This document shows positions 10,435-22,728 of a stretch of DNA of 64,000 bases, in pieces. Below the pieces are notes generated by a model that was not told the origin of the DNA, did not search any database, and was given only the letters and a program-made list of their open reading frames with translations. The number at the start of each line of letters is the position of its first letter. The first letter of the stretch is position 1. A program made the position numbers and the translations under genes. The stretch is taken from assembly GCF_001625195.1 (NCBI RefSeq), contig NC_054390.1, positions 3,744,027 to 3,808,026 of the forward strand. The letters run 5' to 3'. The stretch comes from Drechmeria coniospora. Lineage: Eukaryota; Ascomycota; Sordariomycetes; Hypocreales; Ophiocordycipitaceae.

Positions 10435-11076
10435 ATGAAGTTCACCGCCGTCGCCACCGTCGCCATGGCCGCTCTGGTCAGCGCCGCCGACATCCCCGAC
10501 TGCGCCAAGCCCTGCATCCTCGATGCCGCCAAGGCACCCACCACCAACTGCGAGGGCAACTACGCCTGCATCTGCAAGAACATCGAGGCCGTCAGGCCCC
10601 TGGCCACGGGCTGCGTGATCAAGGCCTGCAGTGACAAGATTGGTACGTGGCCGCTCGCGCCTCCAGCTGCCCCCCCCCCCTTTTCACCCCCGAGCCGTCC
10701 GTGTCTGACTCCCATGGCAGCCCAGGTCCTCAAGGGCATCGAGGACGTCTGCAAGGAGGCTCTGTCCGCCCCCCCCGCCGCCTCGGGCCCCGCCTCCTCT
10801 GCTGCTGCCACCGGCGTCGCTTCCACGTCCGTCGCCGCCTCGGTCCCGGCCTCGAGCCCGGCCTCCAAGCCTTCCACTCCCCAGGCTTCCGCCACTGCCA
10901 CCCACGCCGCCACCGCCGTCTCCTCCGTGGATTGCAGCACCACCCTGGCCCCCTCCGTCACTCCCCACAAGAACACCACCGTTCCCACCACCTCGGCCAT
11001 CGTCACCGCCGGCGCCGCCGGCCTCGCCTCCGTCGGTGGCCTGGCCATGCTGGCCCTCGGTGCCCTGGCCCTGTAA
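10435..11076 (+). CDS. CFEM-domain GPI-anchored cell-surface protein
   Basis: Two exons, 10435..10642 and 10721..11076, 187 aa. The 78-nt intron starts GTACGT and ends GGCAG; it is in frame, so an unspliced reading looks open but adds a proline-rich insert. A signal peptide (MKFTAVATVAMAALVSA) precedes a CFEM domain with eight cysteines at 23, 27, 39, 45, 47, 60, 65 and 80 in the family spacing. A Ser/Ala/Pro linker (about 85-150) with one NTT glycosylation site follows. The C-terminus is a hydrophobic tail (AGLASVGGLAMLALGALAL) typical of a GPI-attachment signal. CFEM proteins act at the wall or plasma membrane in haem/iron capture, adhesion or host interaction. The family usually has Asp three residues before Cys45; here it is Asn42. 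The start is the first ATG with a good CAACATG context and leads directly into the signal peptide. Confidence 0.93.
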   Translation: MKFTAVATVAMAALVSAADIPDCAKPCILDAAKAPTTNCEGNYACICKNIEAVRPLATGCVIKACSDKIGTWPLAPPAAPPPFSPPSRPCLTPMAAQVLKGIEDVCKEALSAPPAASGPASSAAATGVASTSVAASVPASSPASKPSTPQASATATHAATAVSSVDCSTTLAPSVTPHKNTTVPTTSAIVTAGAAGLASVGGLAMLALGALAL

Positions 11077-12053
11077 GCTGTCTTGGCGCCTCGAGCCGGA
11101 AGGCTACGCGCCCGTCGTGGCGGCGCCCCCTCTGGCGGCGGACGATTCCTTCGAGATCATCCGTCCTTTCTTCTGGCGGGATCGGGTCAACGCTTGGTTC
11201 CTCCCTCTCCCAAGGAGAGTGTACTGCAAACTATAGTGGGATAATGTTAATCGTCTTCGGATTCTTGCCATCGTTTTTGGACCGCCATCTCGCGACCCCG
11301 TGACGTGCGTGACGTGACGTCTTGTGACGGCCGCCGCCGTTCGCCCGAGTCGCCTCCCCTGGCTGAGCCGCGTAGTCGATGCCCGTCCGTTGCCTACTTT
11401 CGAACCAGAGTGTGCCTTCATCCCCGAGCGCGTGCTGGCATGCGCCGTTGTTGCTGCTCTTGCGCCGTGCCGCCGCTCTGCGAGTGGCAGGACTGGACGA
11501 GCCGCGGCCCATCTGCGCTGGCATGGAAACCGGCCTCGACGTCATCAACCGGTCAACTCTCATCCGACGAGGGCGGCATGCAAGTACGAGTGGGAAGAAT
11601 GGAAACAAATCTTCGCCGTTGCTGGGGCGTGTGAATAGCGGGAACTGCTACTCCGTACCTAGTTGCATGCATAACTGTCGCAGCATCCGTCCGTATCTGA
11701 CTTGCATCGGCACCCGCGTCTGCGTCTCGTGTGATTATAATTTGTGGCGCCGCCAACCCTCCCATCAGAGTTGCTTCGTACCTACGCGGCGCAAGAATGC
11801 CTCCTGGGAATCCACATCTTGCCCTCCGAGCCTCTTCTCGCTCGTGCCTCGCGTGCGGATTCGTGTGCGGGCATGGAGGAATCTGCATGCAAGCACAAGG
11901 CAAGAATACCGTGCACCGCAAGCCGGTGGCGTTGCATCATGACTTGCGCCGTCGGTCGCCGTGATTTCGAAGAGCACCGACCGACTGGCCTCGGTCCCAA
12001 GTTAGGACCAAGGTGGCCGGCCAGCTGCGCGTGCTCCGTACCATGGAACGAGT
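11077..12053. other. Convergent intergenic region
   Basis: This lies between the 3' ends of the CFEM gene (+) and the lipid-droplet hydrolase gene (-), and should hold both 3' untranslated regions. A reverse-strand frame appears to extend the hydrolase far into this region, but that is intron read-through; the spliced hydrolase stops at 12054. No other gene or repeat stands out. Confidence 0.5.
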
Positions 12054-13074
12054 TCACGACTTCCTGCGTCGCTCGGCATCCTCGATCCACGCAAGGACGT
12101 GCTTCGCGACGACCCAGCTGCCATCTGTTCGCCCCCTTCGTCAGCTCTGCAGGCGGAGGCGGGAGATGGGGAGTGGACGCACGCTCGGTGGTGCAAAAGG
12201 CATGCTTCAGGCCTCCGGCGTCGACCTCGACGTGCGTGGTGCCGCTCCTGCGCCTGACAAAGTCGTCGCGCACCTCGTCGGCGACCCAGTGGTCCTCGTC
12301 GGCGTAGAGGGCGTAGAAGCGGCCCGAGGCCCAGAGCTCGTCGGCCCACGGCTCGTCTCGGACGACGTCGAGCTCCGAGAGGCCGAGGTGGACGGACTGG
12401 CGCACGCCGTCGCGGCTCTTGAGCCACTCGGCCGTCAGCTCGGCCGCCTGGGTCGAGAAGCCCATGAGGACCTCGACGATGCGTCCGAGCGCCGCTCGGG
12501 GCACGAGGAGGAGCGCGAGCCGGGCGTAGGCGTGGGCGAAGGCGTCCAGCGTCGGCACGCGGCGCAGGAGCTGCATCCGCCGCCCGGCCGACGATAGGCC
12601 GATGGAGGCGATCGTCGGGAAGAGGAGAAAGCCGTGGTCGAGCTTGAGGTGCGGCGCCCGCGACGGGTCCTCCAGGTGGCGCCGGAAGATGTCGACGGCC
12701 ATGTAGGCGCCGATGGAGTGGCCGACGAGTATGACCGAGTGGTACGGACCGTCATCGCAGTCCTGGCTCTTCGCCACGACGTGCTCGTAGACGCCCTCCA
12801 CCTGCCCGTCGAGGTCCCACGGTTGGCCGAAGGGTTCGTGCTCGGCGTCGCTGAAGCCGAGCAGGTTTCGACCGTACATGTCGTAGGCGGTGCCAGACGT
12901 GGCCTCGTGGTCGTCGACGAGGCCACGCAGCGCCTCGAGAAAGTCGGTGTAGTAGCCGATGAGGCCGGGGTTGCCACAGATCATGTAGACGAGCGTGCGC
13001 CGACGGGGGCTGCGCAGCGTCGACGGATGCCATATCGAGGAGATCATGGTCGGTCTCTGCGCATTGTCCGCCAC
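12054..13074 (-). CDS. Lipid droplet-associated hydrolase (LDAH/DUF2305-like alpha/beta hydrolase)
   Basis: Two exons: complement(12054..12124, 12183..13074), 320 aa. The 58-nt intron (GTGCGT...GAACAG) removes an apparent C-terminal extension and restores a short tail ending AWIEDAERRRKS. The N-terminus has the CGNPGLIGYYTDFL segment typical of the family. The nucleophile elbow is GHSIG, with Ser120. An acidic cluster YADEDHWV (Asp259/Asp261) and GLKHAF (His291) complete a plausible Ser-Asp-His triad. Family members sit on lipid droplets and influence neutral-lipid turnover and droplet size. Their exact substrate is debated, with sterol-ester hydrolase activity proposed. No signal peptide is present; hydrophobic stretches around 150-200 could dip into the droplet monolayer. 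Start choice is between Met1 and Met10 (MISSIWHP); I took the first. Confidence 0.88.
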
Positions 13075-13583
13075 TGCCCTGTGTTGCTGCGTTGTTGTCC
13101 GTGTTGCTGCTGTCCCAGCCGTTGTCCTTTTATGCGAGGCTTTTCCTGTCGTTCCCTTTACGTTGATGCTCCGTGCAAGCCCGCCAAGGAATGGTTGGGT
13201 CGGTTAGCTGCCAGGTACTTGTACATGCAAACTTGCTTACTTGCCCGCCATTTCTGAGACGAAATGTCTAAGAAGAAATGTCTCTCTGAACCTCTGAACA
13301 ACAATAATCGGCCATCGCCAGAGTGCGAGCAGGTACGATGAGAAAGGAACGGTCTTTGTTTCCGTCGCACTCCGTACGGAATCGCCAGCTTGGCTTCGCC
13401 CGACATGGCATCGTGACCAGGCCTTCCATGATGATAGACCTACTACGGATTCGATGCTATGCGCCTAGGAATCAATGACTCTGTCGACGACTAAGTACTT
13501 GACTTGCTATTTGCCCTGAAATGCATGCAAATCTCCGACCCCTGACTATCGCCTTCGGCGGCCTCTGCGTCGCCCCCGTCACA
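13075..13583. other. Intergenic, hydrolase promoter side
   Basis: This region lies between the start of the lipid-droplet hydrolase gene and the 3' end of the protease gene, both on the minus strand. It probably holds the hydrolase promoter and the protease 3' untranslated region. A few GTAC words occur (about 13215, 13495). No gene seen. Confidence 0.5.
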
Positions 13584-16500
13584 TCACGACGGTACGCGAA
13601 ACGACTTCTTCACGTGCACGAGCCCGACGCCCTTCTTCGTCGCCGTCGCCCAGCTGGGCATGTACTTCATCACCTCGTGCAGGGCCGGAATGTTGGTCGC
13701 CTTGTTTGCGTCGTCCCAGGCGCATCGGACCGTTACCTCAAGCGAGCTGGCTTGTCGGCCTGCCTCGTGGGACCGTTCGTCGGAAGCGGTTCTTGCCTTC
13801 ACCGGCTCGTCTCTTGCCTCGTTCACCAGCTGCAGAGTCACATTCCACCTCCCGCCCCACGTTCGACGCCAAAGTTGAAGGTGCCGGAACCCATCCTTGG
13901 GGAGGGAGCCGAACCGGTCGTCTCTCGCGCCGCCACCGTCGACGGAGAAGTCGTAGACGGGCGACGAGACGTCGAGGTAGCACGTTCTCGTGTTCAACGC
14001 TTCGATCTGCACCTTGGCAGTCCTCCCGTCCGCTGATCTCGTTGCCGTGGCCGATACCAGCTGCGACAAGTCCTTGTCGTCGGCAAGGTTGGGCGGCGGC
14101 AGGGATGAAGCGTCGTACGCGCAGTCCACGAGCCGCTCCATCGCCGAGGTACGGCACTCGATGGTCTGCCCCGAGGCAGCCGGAAGGTATGCGATGACGG
14201 GTCGAACAAAGGCCTCTAGCCCCGTCAACGTGACAAGGTTGGTTCCGTCGTCGAGGTCGACGACCTGCTGAAAGCGAAACTTGAACCGGTTGTTGACGGA
14301 GAATGGAAAGGCAACGAGGTTGTACACGAGGGTGCCGATGAACACAAAGGCGAGAAAGAGGGGGATGTGGTGGCTGACGCGATGGATAAAGGGAGTCAGG
14401 GGAAGAAGGAGCAGTATGCTCAAGGCGGCGACGCCCACGAGCGGCACCAGCATATTGCTTCCATCCGCCGCCGTCGCTTGCGTCGACGTCATCAGGACAA
14501 GGCCCAGGTTTCCCAGAAGGATGACGTGCGTCGGCGCGAGCAAAAGGAGCTGTACGAACCAGGTCCAGGATGGCAGCCGGCCCGACCATGATTGCTCATG
14601 CTTGTACGGCGGCACCGTCCACAAGCTGGGTGCCGACGGAGAGGCCGCCACGACGGATCGTCGATACGTGCTGGCAAACGTCGTCGGGCTGCTCGATCCA
14701 TAGCCCTGCTCTCCGGCCCTCAAAGGGGTCGTCTCCGTAGCGGCGTCGGCATCGTCGTCAGCCTGGTTGGCTCCCACTGCCGTGGACTGCTCTGTGGCAA
14801 CCCCGGTGGCTGCATCGTCAATCACCGTTGCCCCCGGGTTCGAAGCGGCATCGTCAGGAGCCGTTCGGGCATATCCAAGTCGCTCAGCAAACTCGCGCTT
14901 CCCGGGCAACGCAAAAAGCTCGAGCATGGATATCACCAAGGATAAGAAAACGGCCGTATGCAAGAAAGGGGCAAAATAGAGGGCGCCAACGTGCAACCGG
15001 TCTTCGGCCACGGCGGCAAGCACCTGGACGGCCCACGAGAGGATGAACAACCAGAAGAGAGCAAATGCTCTCTGGAGAGCGCTGGGACGGAGCAGATCGG
15101 AGGCACGCATGATGAGCCAGAACGTAAAGTAGAACAGCGATATTGCCATTGCCCACCTGCCATCGGTTAGCGTAACCGGTCTGCCGACGGCAGTTGTCTC
15201 GGCACACGTACACGGCGTAACCACTGCTGGAGACGATGAGTGGATTGAACTTGGCCAGGAGATGGGTAAAACCAATGGTCAGAGAGGTGGAAAACGTCAG
15301 GGCGATTGGAAACCGGAAGAAGCCCCTCCAGCCTCCCAAGGAGACTGGGTCCACGTTCGGTTCCAAATCCATCTTCACCTCTCTGGCGAACAAGTAGAAC
15401 CGGTCGTTGCGCATCAGCAAGTAGCCGATGGTGACGAGAACCAGCGGGGTGGCGATGAGCAGGGTCAGAGACCAAGCGAACAAGCCTCGGAGAGGGAATG
15501 CGGTCCAAGCACCGCCGAACCAGTCAAACCAGACACCCTCGGTCGGTCGGCCGTTTTGCACCAAGTCCTTCCTTCCATCGAGGCGGGGACCGCTGAAGTC
15601 GATGCCGTTGGTCTCGGACAGACGTCGGGTGGATTCCAGTGCCGCCGACAGCATATGCCAAATGCTGCTCACAGAGGTGTGGCGGACGTCGTCGTCCTCC
15701 GTGTGGTAGCGAGTGCGCGGCTCGTAAAAGGCAATGTCCAGGCCGCGCTGGCCAAAGACGTCGACAAAGACTTGGAAGTCGGTGCCGCTCTTGATGACGC
15801 CGCGTTGAAATGCGTTGGCCGCTACGACGGAGCCGAAGGGGTGGGGACTCTGGCCGTACGCCTGAGCCGTCTCAAGATCCGTCGTGCGAAAAAGCATGGC
15901 GCGTCCGCCGGCGCCGGCTCCCTCGAGGTTGACAAAGGTATGGCAGAATTTCAACAAGGGACTGTATCCAAAGGCGTTCGCGCCCAGAAGGCCGTCTTCC
16001 TCGGCGTTGTTGAAGAGGAGCACGATGCCGTTCTTCGGCTGGCGCCCCTTGGTGGTGAAATAGCTGAGCAGCTGGAGCAGCGAGACGCAGGACATGCCAT
16101 CGTCGGTGGCGCCATAGCCGGTGGAGACGCTACTCGGTCATGAGCCTGGGCGAGCGCGACGGGTGGGAAGCAGACGACTTACGAGTCGAAGTGGCAATTG
16201 ACGAGAACTCCGCCGGACGATCCCAGGGCCTCGAGTCGATCCTCCCTCCGCCACCAGTCACCCTCGGGGTCCTCCTTGCCATGTATGTAGACGTAAAAGT
16301 TGTTGCCTTCGAAATATTGCCCGCCCGAGGCCGACTTGGCACTGTAGGTGTAGGTCACGTTGGAAATGCGGTCGTCGAAGATGGTGGCACCGGGAGGTCT
16401 CCGGGCGCGAGTGCGCCGTGCCTCCTTGTCGATGTCATTTGCCTCACCGGCAGGCCCGAGACTGTGTCATGTCAACGAGGATCAAAGCGTAAACGCTCGG

Positions 16501-16841
16501 TATTGCATTACCAACCTTTGATCCCAGACTACTCCGCCGGATCGATCAACGGTATACCCCAGCCCATGGCGACCCAAAACCTCCTTCGAGCGGTCGATGA
16601 GGAACTCTCGGACACCATCGTTCTCGTGGCTGTTGTACGGGTGGTACGTCTTCGTCACCGCCTGCAGGTCAGACCACGCCTCTGTCAAGTTTATGCCCTT
16701 TGGGATATCGCGTCCTGCTGGCGGGCTGGGAACCGTTTCATGGACGTAGAGCAGCGGGATGACGATGGCGAGGTAGATGGAGGTGGTCCACCAGGTGACC
16801 TGGCCCGGGTGGAATGAGAATGGGTTGGGAAACTTCATCAT
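13584..16841 (-). CDS. PFF1: Vacuolar membrane protease, M28 family (Pff1-like)
   Basis: Four exons: complement(13584..15156, 15206..16129, 16183..16461, 16516..16841), 1033 aa, with all phases matching. The N-terminus has one membrane segment (about 16-36, [18 protein letters not shown]) and then a luminal M28 metallopeptidase domain. Zinc-site motifs are HFDS near 200, ATDDG near 211, NNAEEDG near 245 and [13 protein letters not shown] near 330. Eight or so further hydrophobic helices follow, then a large soluble C-terminal domain. This order matches fungal Pff1, an integral vacuolar membrane protein with the protease domain on the luminal side. Its physiological substrate is not established. 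An acidic Ala/Asp-rich loop (about 530-580) between membrane segments is low-complexity. The exon 3/4 junction uses a GTGCCG donor, the least certain boundary; the others are canonical. Length is usual for the family and the gene looks intact. Confidence 0.93.
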
Positions 16842-18169
16842 GATGATGCCCAGGGGCCGGCCGATGACGGCAGAACGGGAATCGGCGGAAATCCCTGCGA
16901 GCTCTTGGACGAAGGCGCAGGAGAGCAGATGGGTAGGGAGCGGCGAGGTGCTTGGCTCGGCGGACAGGGGAGGCGACAGCCTGCGGGGTAACGGCTAGTA
17001 CTCCTGCTCCTCCCTATAGGGACATGTTGCGACCGTCGTGGAAGCGCCTCTGCAATTGGCAGACGCTCAAGATTTTCGTGCCGAGCACTTGTATGGCGTC
17101 TCCGCGAATCGTGGTTGCAAAGACGGCGGCGTAGGCAGGAAGTGGCATCCGCACGGAGGGAGTGGACGGGGGTTGTGGTGGAGGTCACCGCCGTAGTGTT
17201 GGGAGGTGGGTTGTGTACGGGGTACGGAGTACATTGTACAGTAAGTATTGGTAGCCTCGCGGCCTTGCCTGCAAAAGACTCCAGGAATGCATGTCACCTG
17301 AGACCTCGTTCAGCAGCCCCAACAACCCCTGGAGGCTCCATGTCGCAGACCAGAATCCCTTCCCTCCTCGTCTTTGGACGCCGGTCCTCTGACAATACAT
17401 CATATACCCTGGCAAGTAATACAGTGTACTCCGTACCTGGTCCGTACTTTTTCGTGCGGCGCACAAGATGCCCACGTGCATCATCCATCATCATGTGGAA
17501 ACATCACCGCCATGCTTGTGCTCACAACCTCGCGATCAAGCCTGGACCGCATCTCCAGGTCGATTTGAGAGAGGCAGCAACGGGGTCGTCAGGCCAGAAA
17601 ATCGCCTGGTGCATATCGCGGCCGGCACAAGCAAGCACGGAGCGGTAGGCCAACGCAGCGGCCAACTAGTATTATTCACTAATGCTAGATACTCGCCTCG
17701 CGAAGAGCTTCGCAGCTACTTATACTGTGTGAACTTTGCAGTACGAAAGGTTAGAAAAGCAAATACGATCTGGATGCAACGGTCCGGGCACCCGCCGTTT
17801 CGGTCTTTCCTCGGCCTTGCGCGCGAAAGAAACGAAGCGCGTTACAAGTCAACTTGTCCATTTACAAAGCAGCAATTCGTACAACCTGCGGGTGATTAGT
17901 CCGCGGAAACCGTTCGCGATTCCTCATCCATGCTAGACGGCAACACCCCCCCGCAGGAGCATGGCCGAGGCCATGGCGCCGGGGTTCAGACGGTGAAGGA
18001 GCATTGCCAGAGATGAACGATATCGGAGAGACGGACACATCCAGGGGAGGGTAGCCAGCTAGCGGTCGGACGGCCCTGTGCCTCGATCGTAAGCCAATGT
18101 CGTCTTTCGCTTTGCTCACAACCAGCTCTAGGGATTAGTGGCGGATCCTCTTGGTACCTCGAAATCAAA
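16842..18169. other. Intergenic between protease and BBP genes
   Basis: This holds the promoter of the protease gene and the 3' side of the BBP gene. A small GTAC cluster lies at about 17210-17250 and again at about 17425-17450. Open frames here are short, overlapping and without motifs. No gene called. Confidence 0.5.
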
Positions 18170-20353
18170 CTAAGCACCCGGCGGGGGAGGCGGCGGCGGC
18201 TGGCCGCCCGGAGGAGGGGGCGGAGGAGCATCCCCAGACGGAGGCGGCGGCGGCGGAGCGGCACCCGGGTAGTGCGGAGGGAAGCCGTGGGAGCCACCCA
18301 TGCCGGGAGGGCCGGCCATGCCATTCGGAGGGGGGCCAGGAGGCGGACCCGGAGGAGGGCCCATGCCCGGCGCCGAGGACCCCATGCCGGGGGCGCCACT
18401 GTAGCTGCCGTATCCAGAGTAGCCGCCGTAAGCACCGTGGGATCCGGCGCCCGACGAGTGTTGCTGCCAAGGCGGCGCGGCGCCCGAGGAACCGCCACCG
18501 GAGCCGGAGCCGTATCCCTGTCCACGGTAGCCGTCGGACTGGTCGTCGTAACCGCGGTTCCGGTCGCGGTCGCGGTCGCGGTCGCGGGCCCAAGGAGCCC
18601 CGGAATGTCCCGACGACCCGTTGTGTCTGTCGTTGGAGTCATCATGGCGAGAGCGCCACGGAGCAGGGCCGCCGGTGGGGCCGCGCTGCCATGGTCTGGC
18701 GTCACCGTGGTCGTGACCGCCAGGACCAGCTTCGATCTGGGCAGGCGCACCGGCTGGACCGCCAAGCTCTTGCATGAGTTGCTGCGATTCGGTCAGCATG
18801 CCCGCACCTCGACGTCTGCCGCTGGGGTCGAAGACATACCTCCATCTCACGGTCAACGGCGTCGCCGCCTCCGATTCTGCCGGCACCGGGGCGGCCGTGG
18901 CCAGGATCGTTGCGCCAGCTGGCGCCTCGCTGGCGGTCGGGACAATCACGAGCCATGTGCCCGGCGTTTCCGCAGACGCGGCAGATGATGCTGGCGGTGT
19001 AGTTCTGCCGCTCGGGGCAATCGTACTTGCGATGACCGATCTTACCGCAGTTTTGGCACGCTTGGTTCTCGTCGTCTCGGAGCGTTCCGTTGAGGGCCGC
19101 GAGCTCTCGCAGTTGGTTACGCTTGAGCTCGTTTTGACCTTCGGGAATCGAAGCAGCCTGTGGAAGCGAATAATGAGCGCTGGCACCCTGCATGAGAGTC
19201 GGGGTTCACCGTACCGTTTCGATCACGTTATGGATGAGCTGCTTCGCCTTGTTGATCTTGTCTTCGGAATCGGCCATGATGAGACAGTGGAGATCTTCCT
19301 CCTGGTTGCTCGAGTGGGCCGAATCGGAGCGACCCTTGCCTTCCTTGACGGAGCCTTTGCCACGGATGGCAATCTTGGCGCCGGAGTCTCCCTCCATCTT
19401 CTTCAGGGTATTGCCACGCGGGCCGATGAGCAAACCGACTTGGGACCTAGATGTTAGTATCTGGAAAGAAAGGCGACGTCATGATGAACAAAATGCTAAG
19501 CAGCCGGGAGCGGGAAGCATGCCTGCCGCCTCTCATGCGAACGAAGGTGGGTGAGCGAGCGAGCGCACGGAGTCATCACGCGAGCACCCAACTGAGGACG
19601 CTGTGGAGAGGTCAAGGGGCACGTTGACGGTGGCGGGGCATCGGGTAGGGGGGCGGAGCACGGAGAGGGAACAGGGGGAGAGGAAAGGAAATCGACGGGG
19701 TTAGCAATCATACTGAAGTTAATCTCCGGATAGTCATTCACCGGCACGTAGACCTTCTCCTGCGTCTTCGTCGGCCGTCGGTAATCTTGCGGGGGGTGGT
19801 AGTTGGGGATCGTCTTCATGGCTTTCTCGATGAGCTTGTGACGCTCATCCTCGAGTCGCTTGCGGTATCGATACTCGCGCGTGTTGATACGTCGACCATG
19901 GTTGTCGTACTGGGGAGGTGGCGACGGCGACCTGGCGGGAGGATAGAGGTTAGCATCGTCGAGCCGAGGGTACATCGGCGCGAGCCCGAGGCGGGGGGCT
20001 TTGGGGAGAGCGAGTCACCTGTCACCATCGGCCGGGACGACGTCGTCGATGCGCAGCTTTTGGCTGATCTCCTCGATGCGAAGATGGAGCGTGTACGCCT
20101 CGAGCTGCTCGCTCGTCATGTTCGCCTTGATGGCCGTCGGCAGGCCCATGAGGCCAGCCGCCTTGTTCTCCGAGGCATCTCCCCAGCGATTGCGTTTCTT
20201 CCGCTGGCGAGGACCATCGGCGATGCCTCGCGGTTCGGGGTCACGGCCGCGCTTGAAATCTCGTTCGAGCTCATCCTCTTCAGGGTCGCCGCCGAAGCGA
20301 CGTTTGCCCAAAGGGATATTGTTGGAGCCCGTGATGCCCTGGTTTCTCCAAGC
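18170..20353 (-). CDS. MSL5: Branchpoint-bridging protein (BBP/SF1/Msl5)
   Basis: Five exons: complement(18170..18781, 18840..19157, 19215..19438, 19714..19931, 20019..20353), 568 aa. It binds the intron branch-site RNA in the early spliceosome and bridges U1 snRNP and U2AF. In order: a basic/Trp U2AF-ligand-like motif RKKRNRWGD (52-60), a helix-hairpin region, a KH-QUA2 domain with [16 protein letters not shown] (about 185-200), and two CCHC zinc knuckles, [14 protein letters not shown] (about 293-306) and [14 protein letters not shown] (about 318-331). The last exon is a Gly/Pro-rich tail ending in polyproline runs. The start is the second Met of the frame, [15 protein letters not shown], which matches family N-termini. 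Introns are 58, 57, 275 and 87 nt. The 275-nt intron splits the KH domain and ends AAG after a perfect TACTAAC branch site (reverse complement at 19453-19459). Nuclear protein, intact. Confidence 0.95.
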
Positions 20354-22728
20354 CATGCTGCAGGGCCTGTCGGGGGTGTCGGGCAACGGACAGCTTCAAG
20401 GAACGACACGTCGATGATTCAGAGGCAAAGGGACGTTTGGGCAAATGAACTGCGATGCGTTTGCGTTGCGTTGTGTGTGGCGTTGATGGAGAAATGAAAG
20501 GTGTGACACCGAACCAAGAATATCTGCGTTGCATTCTAGGCCTGCGATCCGTTTCGGAAAAGCTATATTGCGCAACCGGGCCAGTGAAGCTAGAAATAGG
20601 TGGGAGTGGGGTTCGCCTAAGGATACTACAGTACGGAGTACGTGTACTGTAATATACTTACTGTACTGTAATACTTAGTAATACAAGTACAGGAAGTGTA
20701 CGGAGTACTCCGTGCAAGTACAACCAAGTAAGTACTGTACTGTAATTACTTAGTTGTATAATCAGTGCTCAGGTACGACTTGACTAGATATACTTACCCT
20801 ACAGGACTATTGTCACGATTGAACCTCGGCGTTTTCATAGTCAAATACTTGGTATTACTACAGTTCCATATTTTCATATTTGATCCGTTTCCAGTAATAC
20901 CAAGAGACCCTTCCCATTGCCATAGCTGTGTGGTGAGGGATCTCTAGTTGCGTCGTAGCATAACCCGTCTCGCTACATTTCATGGGCGCAGGCGTGCGAT
21001 TTGTGTTGGAGGCCAAGATATTCGCCAATTCTTCCATACGCGTCTGGCCTTGTTTACATCTGCCCTGTACGCACAGCGTACAGGTAGGTTTTCTTGAATT
21101 TTGGTCGTAATGCTCCAAGCCGTGTTGAACAATACGTTCTATCCCCTCCACACTGAATGTATTCGAAAATAAAACAAGAAGAAAAAACACTAGATCAACT
21201 CGTACCTTAGGATTGATCCGTCGTAGGAACAACCTGATGGTAGTATTTCCCTTGTATTGCTTATGTTCCATACCCTAGCAAACGTTTCGAAAGAGGTTTC
21301 ACACGAAGGAGGAGCATGGGATGGACGAGGAGAGTTGTTTACTACGTGTTGGAGGTAGCAACAAGAGAAAACCCGCTTCTCATTGGGCTGGAGAAACAAT
21401 TACCAAGACTGCTCGGATCCTGAGGCGCGTCCGCTCCTGGCGGCACCATTCAAGCAAGTCTCTCTAACTATATATTTGTATACACACCAGCACTTGCGTA
21501 TTCGCGTGCACATGGGCTTCCCCAGGAGCGAGCTTGACATTACACAGGGTTCCAAAAGGAGGTGATGCATATCAATGATTTGGCGAAAATCCCCTTGTTC
21601 TCTGGATCGTCGTTGTCCACAAAGTCACGCAGCAACCAGGGAAACGCATGCAAGGGTTGGTTGCTAAGCATCGTCAACGAGGGCAACCCAGTAGCGAGGG
21701 TTGTCAACAGGTTGTCGTAGAACCCCCTCGAGTGACTTTCGCTCCCTACCATCCGGCCGCGCCTCATCTGGGACCAACGGTCGAGCCTCCCTGAGACAGA
21801 CAGGCAACAACAAACTGATGAGCGTGCGGTACGTAGGTGTACCGGTACATGGCAGACAATCATTTCTCCAGCGAGGCCGTACGGCAGCCGCAAAGGCCCT
21901 CCGCAACGCAGCAGCAACCCGCAGAAAGCCACCGATCGCACGAGGGTCACGATCACAAGAATCTGCAACTAGGCGACCGAGGGCTCGGGCGTACTGCCGC
22001 GGGACGGGATGGCTGGGCATTCTCTCAAGTCGGCACCATGAGTTCATCGCAGGTGCACGGTGCAATTTATTCATTCGATGCCGTGCCATGCAAGGCGTAC
22101 ATTCGAAGGTGAAGGCATGGTCGCATTATCGAGACGACGTGTCAAAATCTCAACTAGAAAGGCAGCGGCCGTTTGTGCAAACGATCAAGGCCACGGTCGC
22201 AGTCTCAAGCATTCGAATGTGCTTTGAAGTCGGTGATCATCACCTGCCTATGATACATAAGACTACCCTAAATGCGGTGGTCAAGGAAACAGATGCCGGG
22301 AACCGATATACAAAATGGATAGCATGCAGATGCATCTCCCGCGTTCCTCCAAGTGTTCCTTCACGAATCAAAGACTCCAGCGGCGCTGATCCAACCCAAG
22401 AATGAGAAACGCCGAGCGCATCCGACCCATTCACTTTTCCTACAGCTCGAAAATCAGAGGATGCCAACGTAACAAAGAAAATCCTTGGCAGGAAGAAACT
22501 GGTCTACCAAAAAAGACGGCGGTGCCGGTTTTGCGACCGAGCGATGGGTACCGCCATGGGCTCAGGCCTAGTTCGGCCGTCGGGGTGACAAAGGAAAATG
22601 TGACGCCGAGGACGGGAGGGGAATGAGGTGGCCCAAGTCAAGTGCCGCTCCTCCGACAAGACAAGCCAGTCGCCGTCGAGGGGCGACGGGCGTCGACGCG
22701 GCTGGCAGGTGTGCCGAACAACGGCACG
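20354..22728. other. Intergenic, no gene recognised
   Basis: The BBP promoter side is at the left and the 3' side of the Zn2Cys6 gene is at the right. A compact GTAC cluster occupies about 20630-20760. The region 20.8-21.5 kb is visibly more A/T-rich than its surroundings. Forward and reverse open frames of up to about 230 codons at 21.5-22.4 kb show no motif, no family resemblance and no splice-consistent extension. Confidence 0.5.
20630..20760. repeat. Small GTAC-word cluster upstream of BBP
   Basis: This 130-bp patch uses the same words as the large islands (TACGGAGTA, GTACTGTAATA, CAAGTAC, GTACTCCG, AAGTAAGTAC). It shows that the satellite also occurs as short isolated insertions in otherwise ordinary intergenic DNA. 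Confidence 0.85.
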
